From assembly GCA_016522385.1 (NCBI GenBank), contig JAEKFU010000049.1, positions 1-20,725 on the forward strand: a stretch of DNA of 20,725 nucleotides, written 5' to 3'. Within the stretch, counting starts at the first letter, position 1. Every line of letters begins with the position of its first letter. Positions 7,351 through 14,821 of the stretch are shown here, one piece after another. The stretch is from Pseudomonadota bacterium (GTDB taxonomy: Bacteria; Pseudomonadota; Alphaproteobacteria; Rhizobiales; Aestuariivirgaceae). The notes beneath the pieces are model-generated. The model saw only the letters and a program-made list of their open reading frames with translations, was not told the origin of the DNA and did no database searches. The translations under genes were made by a program, and so were the position numbers.

Positions 7351-9747
7351 TCAAGGTGCCAGTTTGCGCGGCTTGACTGTCGCCAAGGCTGCTTCGATGA
7401 TCGCGGCCTTGTCGATGCGGTAATTGGCGTAGAGGTCGTCTATGGTTCCGGTTTGGCCGAAATGTTCTACCCCGAGCGCCTGGACCTTGTGGCCATGCAC
7501 GCCGCCAAGCCATGACAGGGTGGCCGGGTGTCCGTCGATCACGGTGATAATCTGCGCCTGGCGGTCGAGCGGAGCCAGCAGACTCTCGACATAGGACTGA
7601 TCGCGTTTGCCATGCTGCTGAGCGGTTTGTGCGGCTTTCCAGCCGGCATTCAGCCGATCGGCGGAAGTGACCGCAAGCAGGCCGGCGCCGGGAAAACGGT
7701 TAAGCAGATCGCCCATGGCATTTGCCGCCTGATCGGCCACCGCCCCCTGATAGGCAATCGCCAAGGCGGCGCCGTCGGCCGGCTCGCGCAGCCAGTAGCC
7801 GCCCTGGATGATGCCGTCACGCAAAGCCTGATCCATTGCACGTATCGGCTGGTCAAGGGAACGGGTCGTCAGGCGCAGATAGACCGAGCCGCCTTCGCGC
7901 TCATGCAGCCAATCATCGGCACCGGCGGTGTTCGGCTCACGTTGGATATATTCCAGTGCCCATTGCAGGATTGCTGCAAGTTCATCGATGTAAGCCGGCT
8001 CAAAGCTGGCGATGCCGTCCTGGGCCATGCCGACAAGCGGCGTGCCAACGGACTGATGGGCGCCGCCTTCCGGGGCGAGCGTGATACCAGATGGTGTAGC
8101 AGCGAGGATGAAGCGGGCATCCTGATAACAGGCATAGTTGAGGGCATCGAGGCCGCGCGCGATGAAGGGATCATAGAGTGTGCCGATGGGTAAGAGGCGT
8201 TCGCCGAACAGGTCGTGGCTGAGCCCGAGTGCTGCGAGCAAGATGAACAGGTTGTTTTCTGCAATGCCGAGTTCGATGTGCTGGCCGCTCGGTCCCATGT
8301 GCCACCGCTGGGCCGACATGAGCTTGCGCGACTGGAAGACATCCTCGGTTTCCTTGCGGGCGAAGATGCCCCGGCGGTTGACCCACGGTCCCAGATTGGT
8401 CGAAACGGTGACATCCGGCGATGTGGTCACGATGCGATCAGCCAGCTCGGTATCGGAGCGGGCGATTTCCTGCAACAGGAGACCAAATCCCTGTTGCGTG
8501 GACATCGAACCCCTGATCTCGGGCAGCGGCAGTGTACCGACCGGAACGGGAATTGCCTTGAGATGGCGCGGGCCCTTTAAATTGAACGGAACCTGAGCGA
8601 GAAATTGTTCGATCTTGTGCGGCGATACGTCGAGTCCGGCTGTGGTCGACCATTCCTCACCGTTGCCAATGTCATTTTGCGCCCGAAAATCGGCCATCTG
8701 CTGGGGCGTCATCAGACCGGCGTGGTTGTCCTTATGGCCAGCCAGCGGCAGGCGATGACCTTTGATGGTGTAGCAGATGAAGCAGGTCGGCCGCTCGTCG
8801 GTGGCGGCTGCAAAAGCCTCCAGCAGCGATTCCAGGCAATGACCGCCGAGATCTGTCATAAGGTCAGCGAGATTTTCATCTGACATTTTTTCAATTATTT
8901 TAATGCTTTTTAGAGAGTTTTTTAAATCTTGCATGAGCTGCTGGCGCCAACCATCGGCACCCTGGAAAGTCAATGCAGAATAAAGCGCGTTGTCGCAATC
9001 CTCGATCCAGTTGAGGATCGCCTGGCCGCCGGGCTGACTGCGAATTTTCTCCAGTTTCTTGCCGAATTTCAGGGTAACGACCCTCCAACCCATGTTCTCA
9101 AAGGTCGTTTGGACTTTCGGCGTCAGCGGCTCCTTGATGACGGCGTCGAGGCTCTGACGATTGTAGTCGATGATCCACCAGGTGTTTTTCAGATCATGTT
9201 TCCAGCCGTCAATCAGCGCCTCATAGATGTTGCCCTCATCGAGCTCGGCATCGCCGACCAGAGCAACCATGCGGCCAACCGGCCAGGCAGTTCCCCAATC
9301 CTTGGCATGGATATAATCCTGCACCAGGCTGGCAAAAGCCGTCATGGCGACGCCAAGGCCGACTGAGCCGGTCGAGAAGTCGACGTCGTCAACGTCCTTG
9401 GTTCGGGACGGATAGGACTGCGCGCCCTTTAGTCCCCGGAAATCCTGCAATTTTTCGAGCGTCTGATTGCCGAACAGATATTGGATCGCGTGGAACACCG
9501 GGCTGGCGTGCGGCTTGACAGCGACCCGGTCCTCGGGCCGCAGGACAGAGAAATACAATGCCGTCATGATTGAGGTTATCGAGGCACAGGAGGCCTGGTG
9601 GCCGCCGACCTTCAAACCATCGACGTTTTCGCGCTGATGATTGGCGTGATGGATTATCTGTGAAGAGAGCCACAATACCTTGCGCTCGAGGTGGCGCAGA
9701 ATGGTGAGCGTGGCGGAGGTGTCAAACTGCGAAACCGGCTTGTTCAT
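7351..9747 (-). CDS. ThDP-dependent homodimeric 2-oxoacid dehydrogenase E1-like / transketolase-like enzyme
   Basis: This 798-residue cytoplasmic enzyme is built like AceE (homodimeric pyruvate dehydrogenase E1, usually near 890 residues). The N-terminal thiamine domain has GHQASCASI (49-57), KPHASPVFHAIQYL (78-91) and a ThDP motif GDAELDEG (165-172) ending in YNRQSLD (195-201). A transketolase pyrimidine domain (about 420-600) and a C-terminal domain follow. Characterised relatives decarboxylate 2-oxoacids and pass the acyl group to a lipoyl E2; no E2 or E3 gene is in the window. The substrate cannot be read from sequence: pyruvate, 2-oxobutyrate (MdeB-like) or another oxoacid are possible. 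No good Shine-Dalgarno precedes the ATG. Codons for residues 273-288 form an abrupt AT-rich patch. Confidence 0.85.
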   Translation of the reverse strand: MNKPVSQFDTSATLTILRHLERKVLWLSSQIIHHANHQRENVDGLKVGGHQASCASITSIMTALYFSVLRPEDRVAVKPHASPVFHAIQYLFGNQTLEKLQDFRGLKGAQSYPSRTKDVDDVDFSTGSVGLGVAMTAFASLVQDYIHAKDWGTAWPVGRMVALVGDAELDEGNIYEALIDGWKHDLKNTWWIIDYNRQSLDAVIKEPLTPKVQTTFENMGWRVVTLKFGKKLEKIRSQPGGQAILNWIEDCDNALYSALTFQGADGWRQQLMQDLKNSLKSIKIIEKMSDENLADLMTDLGGHCLESLLEAFAAATDERPTCFICYTIKGHRLPLAGHKDNHAGLMTPQQMADFRAQNDIGNGEEWSTTAGLDVSPHKIEQFLAQVPFNLKGPRHLKAIPVPVGTLPLPEIRGSMSTQQGFGLLLQEIARSDTELADRIVTTSPDVTVSTNLGPWVNRRGIFARKETEDVFQSRKLMSAQRWHMGPSGQHIELGIAENNLFILLAALGLSHDLFGERLLPIGTLYDPFIARGLDALNYACYQDARFILAATPSGITLAPEGGAHQSVGTPLVGMAQDGIASFEPAYIDELAAILQWALEYIQREPNTAGADDWLHEREGGSVYLRLTTRSLDQPIRAMDQALRDGIIQGGYWLREPADGAALAIAYQGAVADQAANAMGDLLNRFPGAGLLAVTSADRLNAGWKAAQTAQQHGKRDQSYVESLLAPLDRQAQIITVIDGHPATLSWLGGVHGHKVQALGVEHFGQTGTIDDLYANYRIDKAAIIEAALATVKPRKLAP

Positions 9748-9841
9748 GGCGAAATATTCGCATGAATCAGCGGAAGTGCAATTTCAATTCTGTTCCTGCG
9801 CTAGAGCAGTCACACTGACGGGACCGGTGCGGCGTCGGATA

Positions 9842-10540
9842 TTAGGCACAACGCAGCGTAGGCAGGCCAGCTTTGAGCAGAGCCTTGCCGATTTTCAGCA
9901 TTGTGGCATGAGACTTGGTGAACAGGTAAACCACATCCCAACCGTCGGTCGGGGTGTCACGGCATACAACCTGTAGTCCAAAGCTACCGTTTAGTTCGGC
10001 GGCCAATCTCAAAGGCAGATCGCTGCCATAGCCGCGCCAGTGATCGAAGCTTTCCGGATCAGGTTCCGGAAGTTCCCAGGTTTCCAGAGCCGTAGACGGT
10101 GTCGGCACGGTCAGCTGTATGACACCGTTATCTGAAACGACTCGCAGTAGCTCGCGGATTGCAGCATGGTCGTCGTGGACATGCTCCAGTACATGGTTGG
10201 CAATGATCCAGTCGTAGCTTGCGTCATCGCGGTCGATACGGGTCATGTCAAGGCTGTTATCGCGGCCGAACTGGGAGATTTCGACAGATTGAAACCGTTC
10301 CTTAGGTGATGCCGGATCGTCGGAAAATTGCAGTGCAACGGCCGAAGCAAGAATGTCACTCGGTACTGCATCGTAGACTTGCCGGACAATGCGGTGACGC
10401 TCAAGCGAACCGCAAACGGCGCATTTCGGCGGCAGACCACCGGCAGCCGAGCGCCCAAGCGGGCCGGGAACGAATTCCGAACCGCCACAAATGCAACAGG
10501 AGTGCCGCGTGTTGATGTCAGACGCGGTCCCGGTGTGCAT
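9842..10540 (-). CDS. Zinc-ribbon SAM methyltransferase-like protein, degenerate motif I
   Basis: The product has 232 residues. It starts with two cysteine pairs (Cys15/Cys18 and Cys40/Cys43, CCICGG and CAVCGS) that look like a zinc ribbon. A class I methyltransferase-like region follows: NSLDMTRI (95-102) in the motif II position, then YDWIIANHVLEHVHDD (109-124), the characteristic D-x-I-x-x-x-x-V-x-E-H stretch, and NGVIQLTVP (138-146). The glycine-rich SAM loop is not recognisable; its place is taken by ALQFSDDP (69-76). It may be catalytic with an unusual SAM site, or a binding domain only. The target is unknown. GGGGGAG lies six bases before the ATG. It lies 38 bp after the aminotransferase stop and 94 bp before the E1-like gene, all on one strand. 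Confidence 0.75.
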   Translation of the reverse strand: MHTGTASDINTRHSCCICGGSEFVPGPLGRSAAGGLPPKCAVCGSLERHRIVRQVYDAVPSDILASAVALQFSDDPASPKERFQSVEISQFGRDNSLDMTRIDRDDASYDWIIANHVLEHVHDDHAAIRELLRVVSDNGVIQLTVPTPSTALETWELPEPDPESFDHWRGYGSDLPLRLAAELNGSFGLQVVCRDTPTDGWDVVYLFTKSHATMLKIGKALLKAGLPTLRCA

Positions 10541-10578
10541 GTCTAACTCCCCCGTGGTTGACAGAAAGCTTGTCCCTT

Positions 10579-11790
10579 CTATTCCAGTTCGGCCAGCCCT
10601 GCCGCCATGCGGTTAAGCCCGGTCTTGATGTCTTCATCACTGGCGGCAAACGACAGGCGGATGCAGTTGGGGTTGCCGAAGGCCGAACCGGGGACCGTGG
10701 CGACCAGGTGTTTTTCCAACAACCAGTCGGCAAGGTCCGCCGCGGTTGCGATATGCCGGTTGCCGGCGGTCTTGCCCAGGTAGATGCCCATGTCGGCGAA
10801 CATGTAAAAGGCGCCTTTCGGCTCGGCCACCTTGATCCCCGGTATAGTGGCCAGCGCGTTCAGCATCAGGTCACGGCGGCGCATGTAACTGAGGCGCATT
10901 TGCTCGACGTCGCCGCGGTCGCCGGCGAGGGCGGCAATGGCGGCACGCTGGACGAACGCATTGGCGCCAGCGGTAAACGTGCCCTGGACCTTGGCGATGG
11001 CGCGGGCGACCGGTGCGGCGGCGGCGGCGTAGCCGAGCCGCCAGCCGGTCATGGCAAAGCCCTTTGAGAAACCGTTCACGGTGATGGTCCGCTGGCGCAT
11101 GCCAGGAAGGGCGGCAAAGGATGTATGGGTGCCTTCAAACAGGATATATTCGTAGATTTCATCACACAGCAGGAAGGCGCGCGGATGGGGCGCCAGGATG
11201 TCGGCGATAGCTTGCATCTCCTGGCGGGTATAGACGGCGCCAGTGGGGTTGTTCGGCGTGTTGAGAATGATCAGCTTGGTACGCTCACCGAGCGCTTCGG
11301 CGATTCGGCTTGCGGGGACCTTGAAATCGTCTTCAATACCAGCGTGCAGGACCTTGGGAACACCGTCGGCCATTTCGATGATGCCTTCATAGGCAACCCA
11401 GTACGGCGCCAGCAGGATGACCTCATCACCTGGATCGATAAGCGCAAAAACAGCGTTGGTGATCGATTGTTTGGCGCCGTTCGACAGGACGATCTCCGAT
11501 GCATCATAGTCGAGCCCGTTTTCATCTTTCAGCTTTTTTGCCAGAGCACTGCGAAGTTCGGGAAAGCCGGCAATTGGCGCATAGTGGGTAAAGCCCTCGT
11601 CCATGGCCCGTTTGGCGGCCTGGCAGATATGGCGAGGCGTATCAAAATCCGGTTCACCAATGGTCAGACTGACGACGTCAAGACCGTTGGCGCGCAGATC
11701 GCGAGCCTTCTGCGCCATTTGGATGATGATCGCCTCTTCAACGCGCGATGCGCGTTCGGACAACTTATCTGACGGATCGAATTCAGTCAT
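10579..11790 (-). CDS. PLP-dependent class I/II aminotransferase (AspC I-gamma type)
   Basis: This 403-residue protein has the fold-type I features of aspartate/aromatic aminotransferases: YAPIAGFPELR (70-80), SNGAKQSI (103-110), the NTPNNPTGAVY motif (178-187) with the PLP-contacting Asn, LLCDEIYEYI (207-216) with Asp210, and the Schiff-base lysine Lys243 in GFSKGFAMTGWRLGYAA. A late Arg in NPNCIRLSFA is the expected carboxylate-binding residue. It would transfer an amino group from an amino acid to 2-oxoglutarate or another oxoacid. Aspartate, aromatic and branched-chain substrates are all possible; sequence alone does not choose. It is the first gene of the minus-strand row that continues with the methyltransferase-like, E1-like and AsnC-like genes, and is divergent from the lipoprotein gene. 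Confidence 0.9.
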   Translation of the reverse strand: MTEFDPSDKLSERASRVEEAIIIQMAQKARDLRANGLDVVSLTIGEPDFDTPRHICQAAKRAMDEGFTHYAPIAGFPELRSALAKKLKDENGLDYDASEIVLSNGAKQSITNAVFALIDPGDEVILLAPYWVAYEGIIEMADGVPKVLHAGIEDDFKVPASRIAEALGERTKLIILNTPNNPTGAVYTRQEMQAIADILAPHPRAFLLCDEIYEYILFEGTHTSFAALPGMRQRTITVNGFSKGFAMTGWRLGYAAAAAPVARAIAKVQGTFTAGANAFVQRAAIAALAGDRGDVEQMRLSYMRRRDLMLNALATIPGIKVAEPKGAFYMFADMGIYLGKTAGNRHIATAADLADWLLEKHLVATVPGSAFGNPNCIRLSFAASDEDIKTGLNRMAAGLAELE

Positions 11791-11902
11791 GTTCTTGGGC
11801 GTCTGTTATGCTAGAAGGCCTGCTTGTGCCACGGTGCAAGCGCGCCGTGAAGAATTAAATCGCGCATCGGGAGGCCGGTGCGCCGCAATTGAGGTGATGG
11901 TG

Positions 11903-12271
11903 ATGCGGCCCATTGCAGCGATGATGATTGTGGTGGCTGTTCTGGTTGGTTGCACCAAGACGAACAATGTCAGGGTGGTGTCCTCACCCTATTCGAGCGG
12001 CAAGACCCACACCGAGCCGGTGGTCTTCAATGGCAAGCCTTACGATGTCGGTCTCACCTATCGCGCGACGCAGGATGCCTATGACGTGACGGTTGCCGGC
12101 CAAGGTGGCAGGGCTCTCGGCGGCGATGAAGGCGACCGCAAGATCGTCGAACAGATCGGCTCCTCGACGGTTCGTCATTTTGCATGTTCGGGCAGTACCA
12201 AGAGCCGTATCGTGCCGGGTACGGCCCGGCACTCGGGCGACAAGTGGCAAATGCAGGCTAAGTGTGGCTAA
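11903..12271 (+). CDS. Small predicted lipoprotein, unknown function
   Basis: The ATG at 11903 lies eight bases after GAGG and opens 122 codons; the ATG two codons earlier is too close to that site. The N-terminus MRPIAAMMIVVAVLVGC is a lipoprotein signal peptide with the lipobox LVGC, so Cys17 should be lipidated. The mature part (about 105 residues) is hydrophilic and beta-rich and contains Cys95 and Cys121, which could form a disulfide. I recognise no family domain. It is divergent from the aminotransferase operon across about 110 bp and is followed by a gap of about 90 bp and the convergent FAD-enzyme gene. The lipoprotein call is sound; function is unknown. Confidence 0.7.
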   Translation: MRPIAAMMIVVAVLVGCTKTNNVRVVSSPYSSGKTHTEPVVFNGKPYDVGLTYRATQDAYDVTVAGQGGRALGGDEGDRKIVEQIGSSTVRHFACSGSTKSRIVPGTARHSGDKWQMQAKCG

Positions 12272-12362
12272 GGCCGATCAACATCGCACTGCATTCCTGT
12301 TGCTGATAAACTTCGGTGCTGTGGTCCAGCGCCGCCAAGACCCAGTTGCTTGACAGATAGGA

Positions 12363-14777
12363 CTACGCTCTCATCCTGCTGCCATCGGGATCGTAGAGTG
12401 GCTCAGCCTGCACTTCGGCGGCGTACATCGTGCCGTTGATCTCAACGTGTAGTGACTGGCCGCCTTTGGCCAGCTCGGCAGGTACATAGCCGAGAGCCAT
12501 CGACTTTGCGACATAATGAGCATAACCGCCGGATGAGACATAGCCGACGGAATTGCCGTCATGCAGGATGGCTTCATCATTGCTGATATCTATGTCGTCG
12601 GTCTCTATGACGAGTGTGACCAGTTTCTTCATCGGGCCCGCCTTGCGTTCCTTCATTGCCGCGTCCTTGCCGATGAATTCTTTGTCCCAGTCTATGAAGG
12701 CTTCTAGACCACTCTCAGCGGCGGTAAAGTCTGGTCGAAAATCAAGTGTCCAGGCACCCCAGCCCTTCTCCAAACGCATGCTCATCAATGCCCGCGCGCC
12801 ATACCACCTGAGTCCCAGATCAGCGCCAGCGGCTTCAATCGCTTCGGCCAGGCGGAGCTGGTATTGCGGCGCGACGTGGATCTCAAAGCCCAGTTCTCCG
12901 GAGAATGAAACACGGGCCAGTATGGCAGGTACCCCGCCGACGAAGGTCTTACGGACATCGCGAAACTTGATCGCATCAGCCGAGACATCATCGCGGCTGA
13001 TGCGGGCCAGCAGGTCGCGCGAGTTGGGTCCGGAGATCGCGATGCCGTGCAAGGCATCGGACAGATTTGCATATGCGACGCCGCTGTCCGGCAGACGATG
13101 CTCGAACCAACGGCGGTGGGCTTCCTGCATCGCGCCCGAGCCGATCAGCATGAATTGATCTTCGTCGAGGCACGCTACCGTCAGGTCGCCATAAAGCTTG
13201 CCCTTCGGTGTGAGCATTGGTGTTAAGTTCAGTCGACCCCGTTTTGGTATACGGCCAGCCAGGATGCGGTCGAGGAATGCACGCGCGCCGGGGCCGCGGA
13301 ACTCGTGCTTGGCAAAATTGGCGATTTCCACGCAACCAACAGCCTCGCGCTCCGTCTTGATTTCGCGCGCGACGTAATCGTGAGCGCGGGAGCGACGGAA
13401 CGTTGGCTCTTCATGGGCGTCATCGGGCCCATCGGCGAACCACAGGGCATTTTCCAGGCCAAAGGACTGTTCCATCACGGCGCCTCTGGCGACTAACCTG
13501 TCATAGAGAGCGGTGGTCTTCTGATTGCGTCCCTTGGGCAGGGTTTCATTCGGGAAGGTCATCACAAAGCGCCGTTCGTAGTTCTCCGACGACTTGATCG
13601 TGCCCCATTCCGGTGTTGCGAATTCGCCGAACCGGGCAACGTCCATGGCCCAGACGTCGATTGACGGTTCGCCGTCAATCATCCACTCGGCCATGCAAAG
13701 TCCAACGCCGCCGGCTTGGCAGAAGCCGGCCATGACGCCGACGGCGATCCAATAGTTCTTCACACCCGGTACCGGCCCGATCATCGGGTTGCCATCCGGT
13801 CCAAACGTAAACGGACCATTGATGATGTTCTTGATTCCTGCCCGCTCAAGCGCGGGGATGCGTTCGAAACCAAGTTGGAGCCGGTCGGCGATGTTGTCCA
13901 GTTTCGGCTCAAGTAGTTCATGGCCAAAATCCTGTGGCGTACCGCCTACCGACCAGGCGGTGGCGCGCGGCTCATAGGTGCCGAGTAGCATGCCCTGTCC
14001 TTCCTGGCGGAAATACATGTTGCCTTCATAGTCGATGCCGGCCGGCAGGCGTTGATCGCCGCGCGCGACGATTTCAGGGATGTCCTCGGTAATTAGGTAG
14101 TGATGCTCCATCGGCTGGACCGGCAAATGAAGACCGGCCAAATGGCCAACCTCACGCGCCCACAGACCGCCGGCATTGACGACCATCTCGGTATGAATAC
14201 TGCCCTGTTTAGTTACCACATCCCAGGTGCCGTCTGGCCTCTGGTTGGTTTCGATCACAGGTGTGTGTGTGTAATATTTGCCGCCATGCACCTTGGCTGA
14301 CTTGGCATAGGCATAGGTGACGCCTGAAGGGTCAATGTCACCATCGAGCGGGTCCCAAAGGGCGGCGATATAGCGCGAGGGATCGATCAACGGGTGGCGA
14401 CGGGCGGCTTCCTCGACGCTGATGAATTCCTGGTCGAGGCCCATGTATCGCGCTTTCGAGCGTTCTCGCTTGAGATAGTCATGCCAGGTTTCGTTAGACG
14501 CCAAGTAGAACCCGCCGGTTGAGTGAAGTCCGATTGACTGGCCGGACACCTCTTCGATTTCCTTGTAGAGATTGATCGTGTAACCCTGCAGACGCGAGAT
14601 GTTGGGATCGGAAGAAATGGTGTGGATCTGGCCAGCGGCATGCCAGGATGATCCGGACGTCAGCTCGTTACGCTCAAGCAGGATGACATCTTTCCAACCG
14701 AATTTCGCCAGATGGAACAGGATAGAGCAACCGACAACGCCGCCGCCGACAATGACCACCTTTGCACTGGTTTCCAT
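12363..14777 (-). CDS. FAD-dependent dimethylglycine/sarcosine-dehydrogenase-like demethylase with GcvT domain
   Basis: The 804-residue protein has the DMGDH/SarDH architecture. It has an N-terminal Rossmann FAD site VVIVGGGVVGCSILFHLAKF (7-26) and LLERNELTSGSSWHAAG (33-49), where His46 matches the histidine that binds FAD covalently in this family. An FAO_M-type bridge (about 370-430), a GcvT tetrahydrofolate domain (about 430-710) and GcvT C-terminal domain (about 715-800) follow. Relatives oxidatively remove an N-methyl group and transfer the one-carbon unit to tetrahydrofolate. The substrate is not evident; dimethylglycine, sarcosine or another methylamine-derived compound are candidates. 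AGAGGA lies six bases before the ATG. The gene follows the MttB-like gene by 44 bp on the same strand, so both probably act in one demethylation route. Confidence 0.9.
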   Translation of the reverse strand: METSAKVVIVGGGVVGCSILFHLAKFGWKDVILLERNELTSGSSWHAAGQIHTISSDPNISRLQGYTINLYKEIEEVSGQSIGLHSTGGFYLASNETWHDYLKRERSKARYMGLDQEFISVEEAARRHPLIDPSRYIAALWDPLDGDIDPSGVTYAYAKSAKVHGGKYYTHTPVIETNQRPDGTWDVVTKQGSIHTEMVVNAGGLWAREVGHLAGLHLPVQPMEHHYLITEDIPEIVARGDQRLPAGIDYEGNMYFRQEGQGMLLGTYEPRATAWSVGGTPQDFGHELLEPKLDNIADRLQLGFERIPALERAGIKNIINGPFTFGPDGNPMIGPVPGVKNYWIAVGVMAGFCQAGGVGLCMAEWMIDGEPSIDVWAMDVARFGEFATPEWGTIKSSENYERRFVMTFPNETLPKGRNQKTTALYDRLVARGAVMEQSFGLENALWFADGPDDAHEEPTFRRSRAHDYVAREIKTEREAVGCVEIANFAKHEFRGPGARAFLDRILAGRIPKRGRLNLTPMLTPKGKLYGDLTVACLDEDQFMLIGSGAMQEAHRRWFEHRLPDSGVAYANLSDALHGIAISGPNSRDLLARISRDDVSADAIKFRDVRKTFVGGVPAILARVSFSGELGFEIHVAPQYQLRLAEAIEAAGADLGLRWYGARALMSMRLEKGWGAWTLDFRPDFTAAESGLEAFIDWDKEFIGKDAAMKERKAGPMKKLVTLVIETDDIDISNDEAILHDGNSVGYVSSGGYAHYVAKSMALGYVPAELAKGGQSLHVEINGTMYAAEVQAEPLYDPDGSRMRA

Positions 14778-14821
14778 GAAATTGTCCTCTTTTCCCGAAT
14801 TCTCGCGATTGTTAATCGCGA

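Noticed and set aside
7528..8193. Long open frame opposite the E1-like gene (221 codons)
   Set aside because: It lies fully antisense to a well-supported enzyme, shows no family motifs, and is typical of shadow frames in GC-rich coding DNA.
11125..11772. Long open frame opposite the aminotransferase gene (215 codons)
   Set aside because: Antisense shadow of a gene with complete PLP-enzyme motifs; no recognisable protein features.
12553..13158. Open frame opposite the FAD/GcvT demethylase (201 codons)
   Set aside because: Ser/Arg-rich low-information sequence antisense to the GcvT domain.
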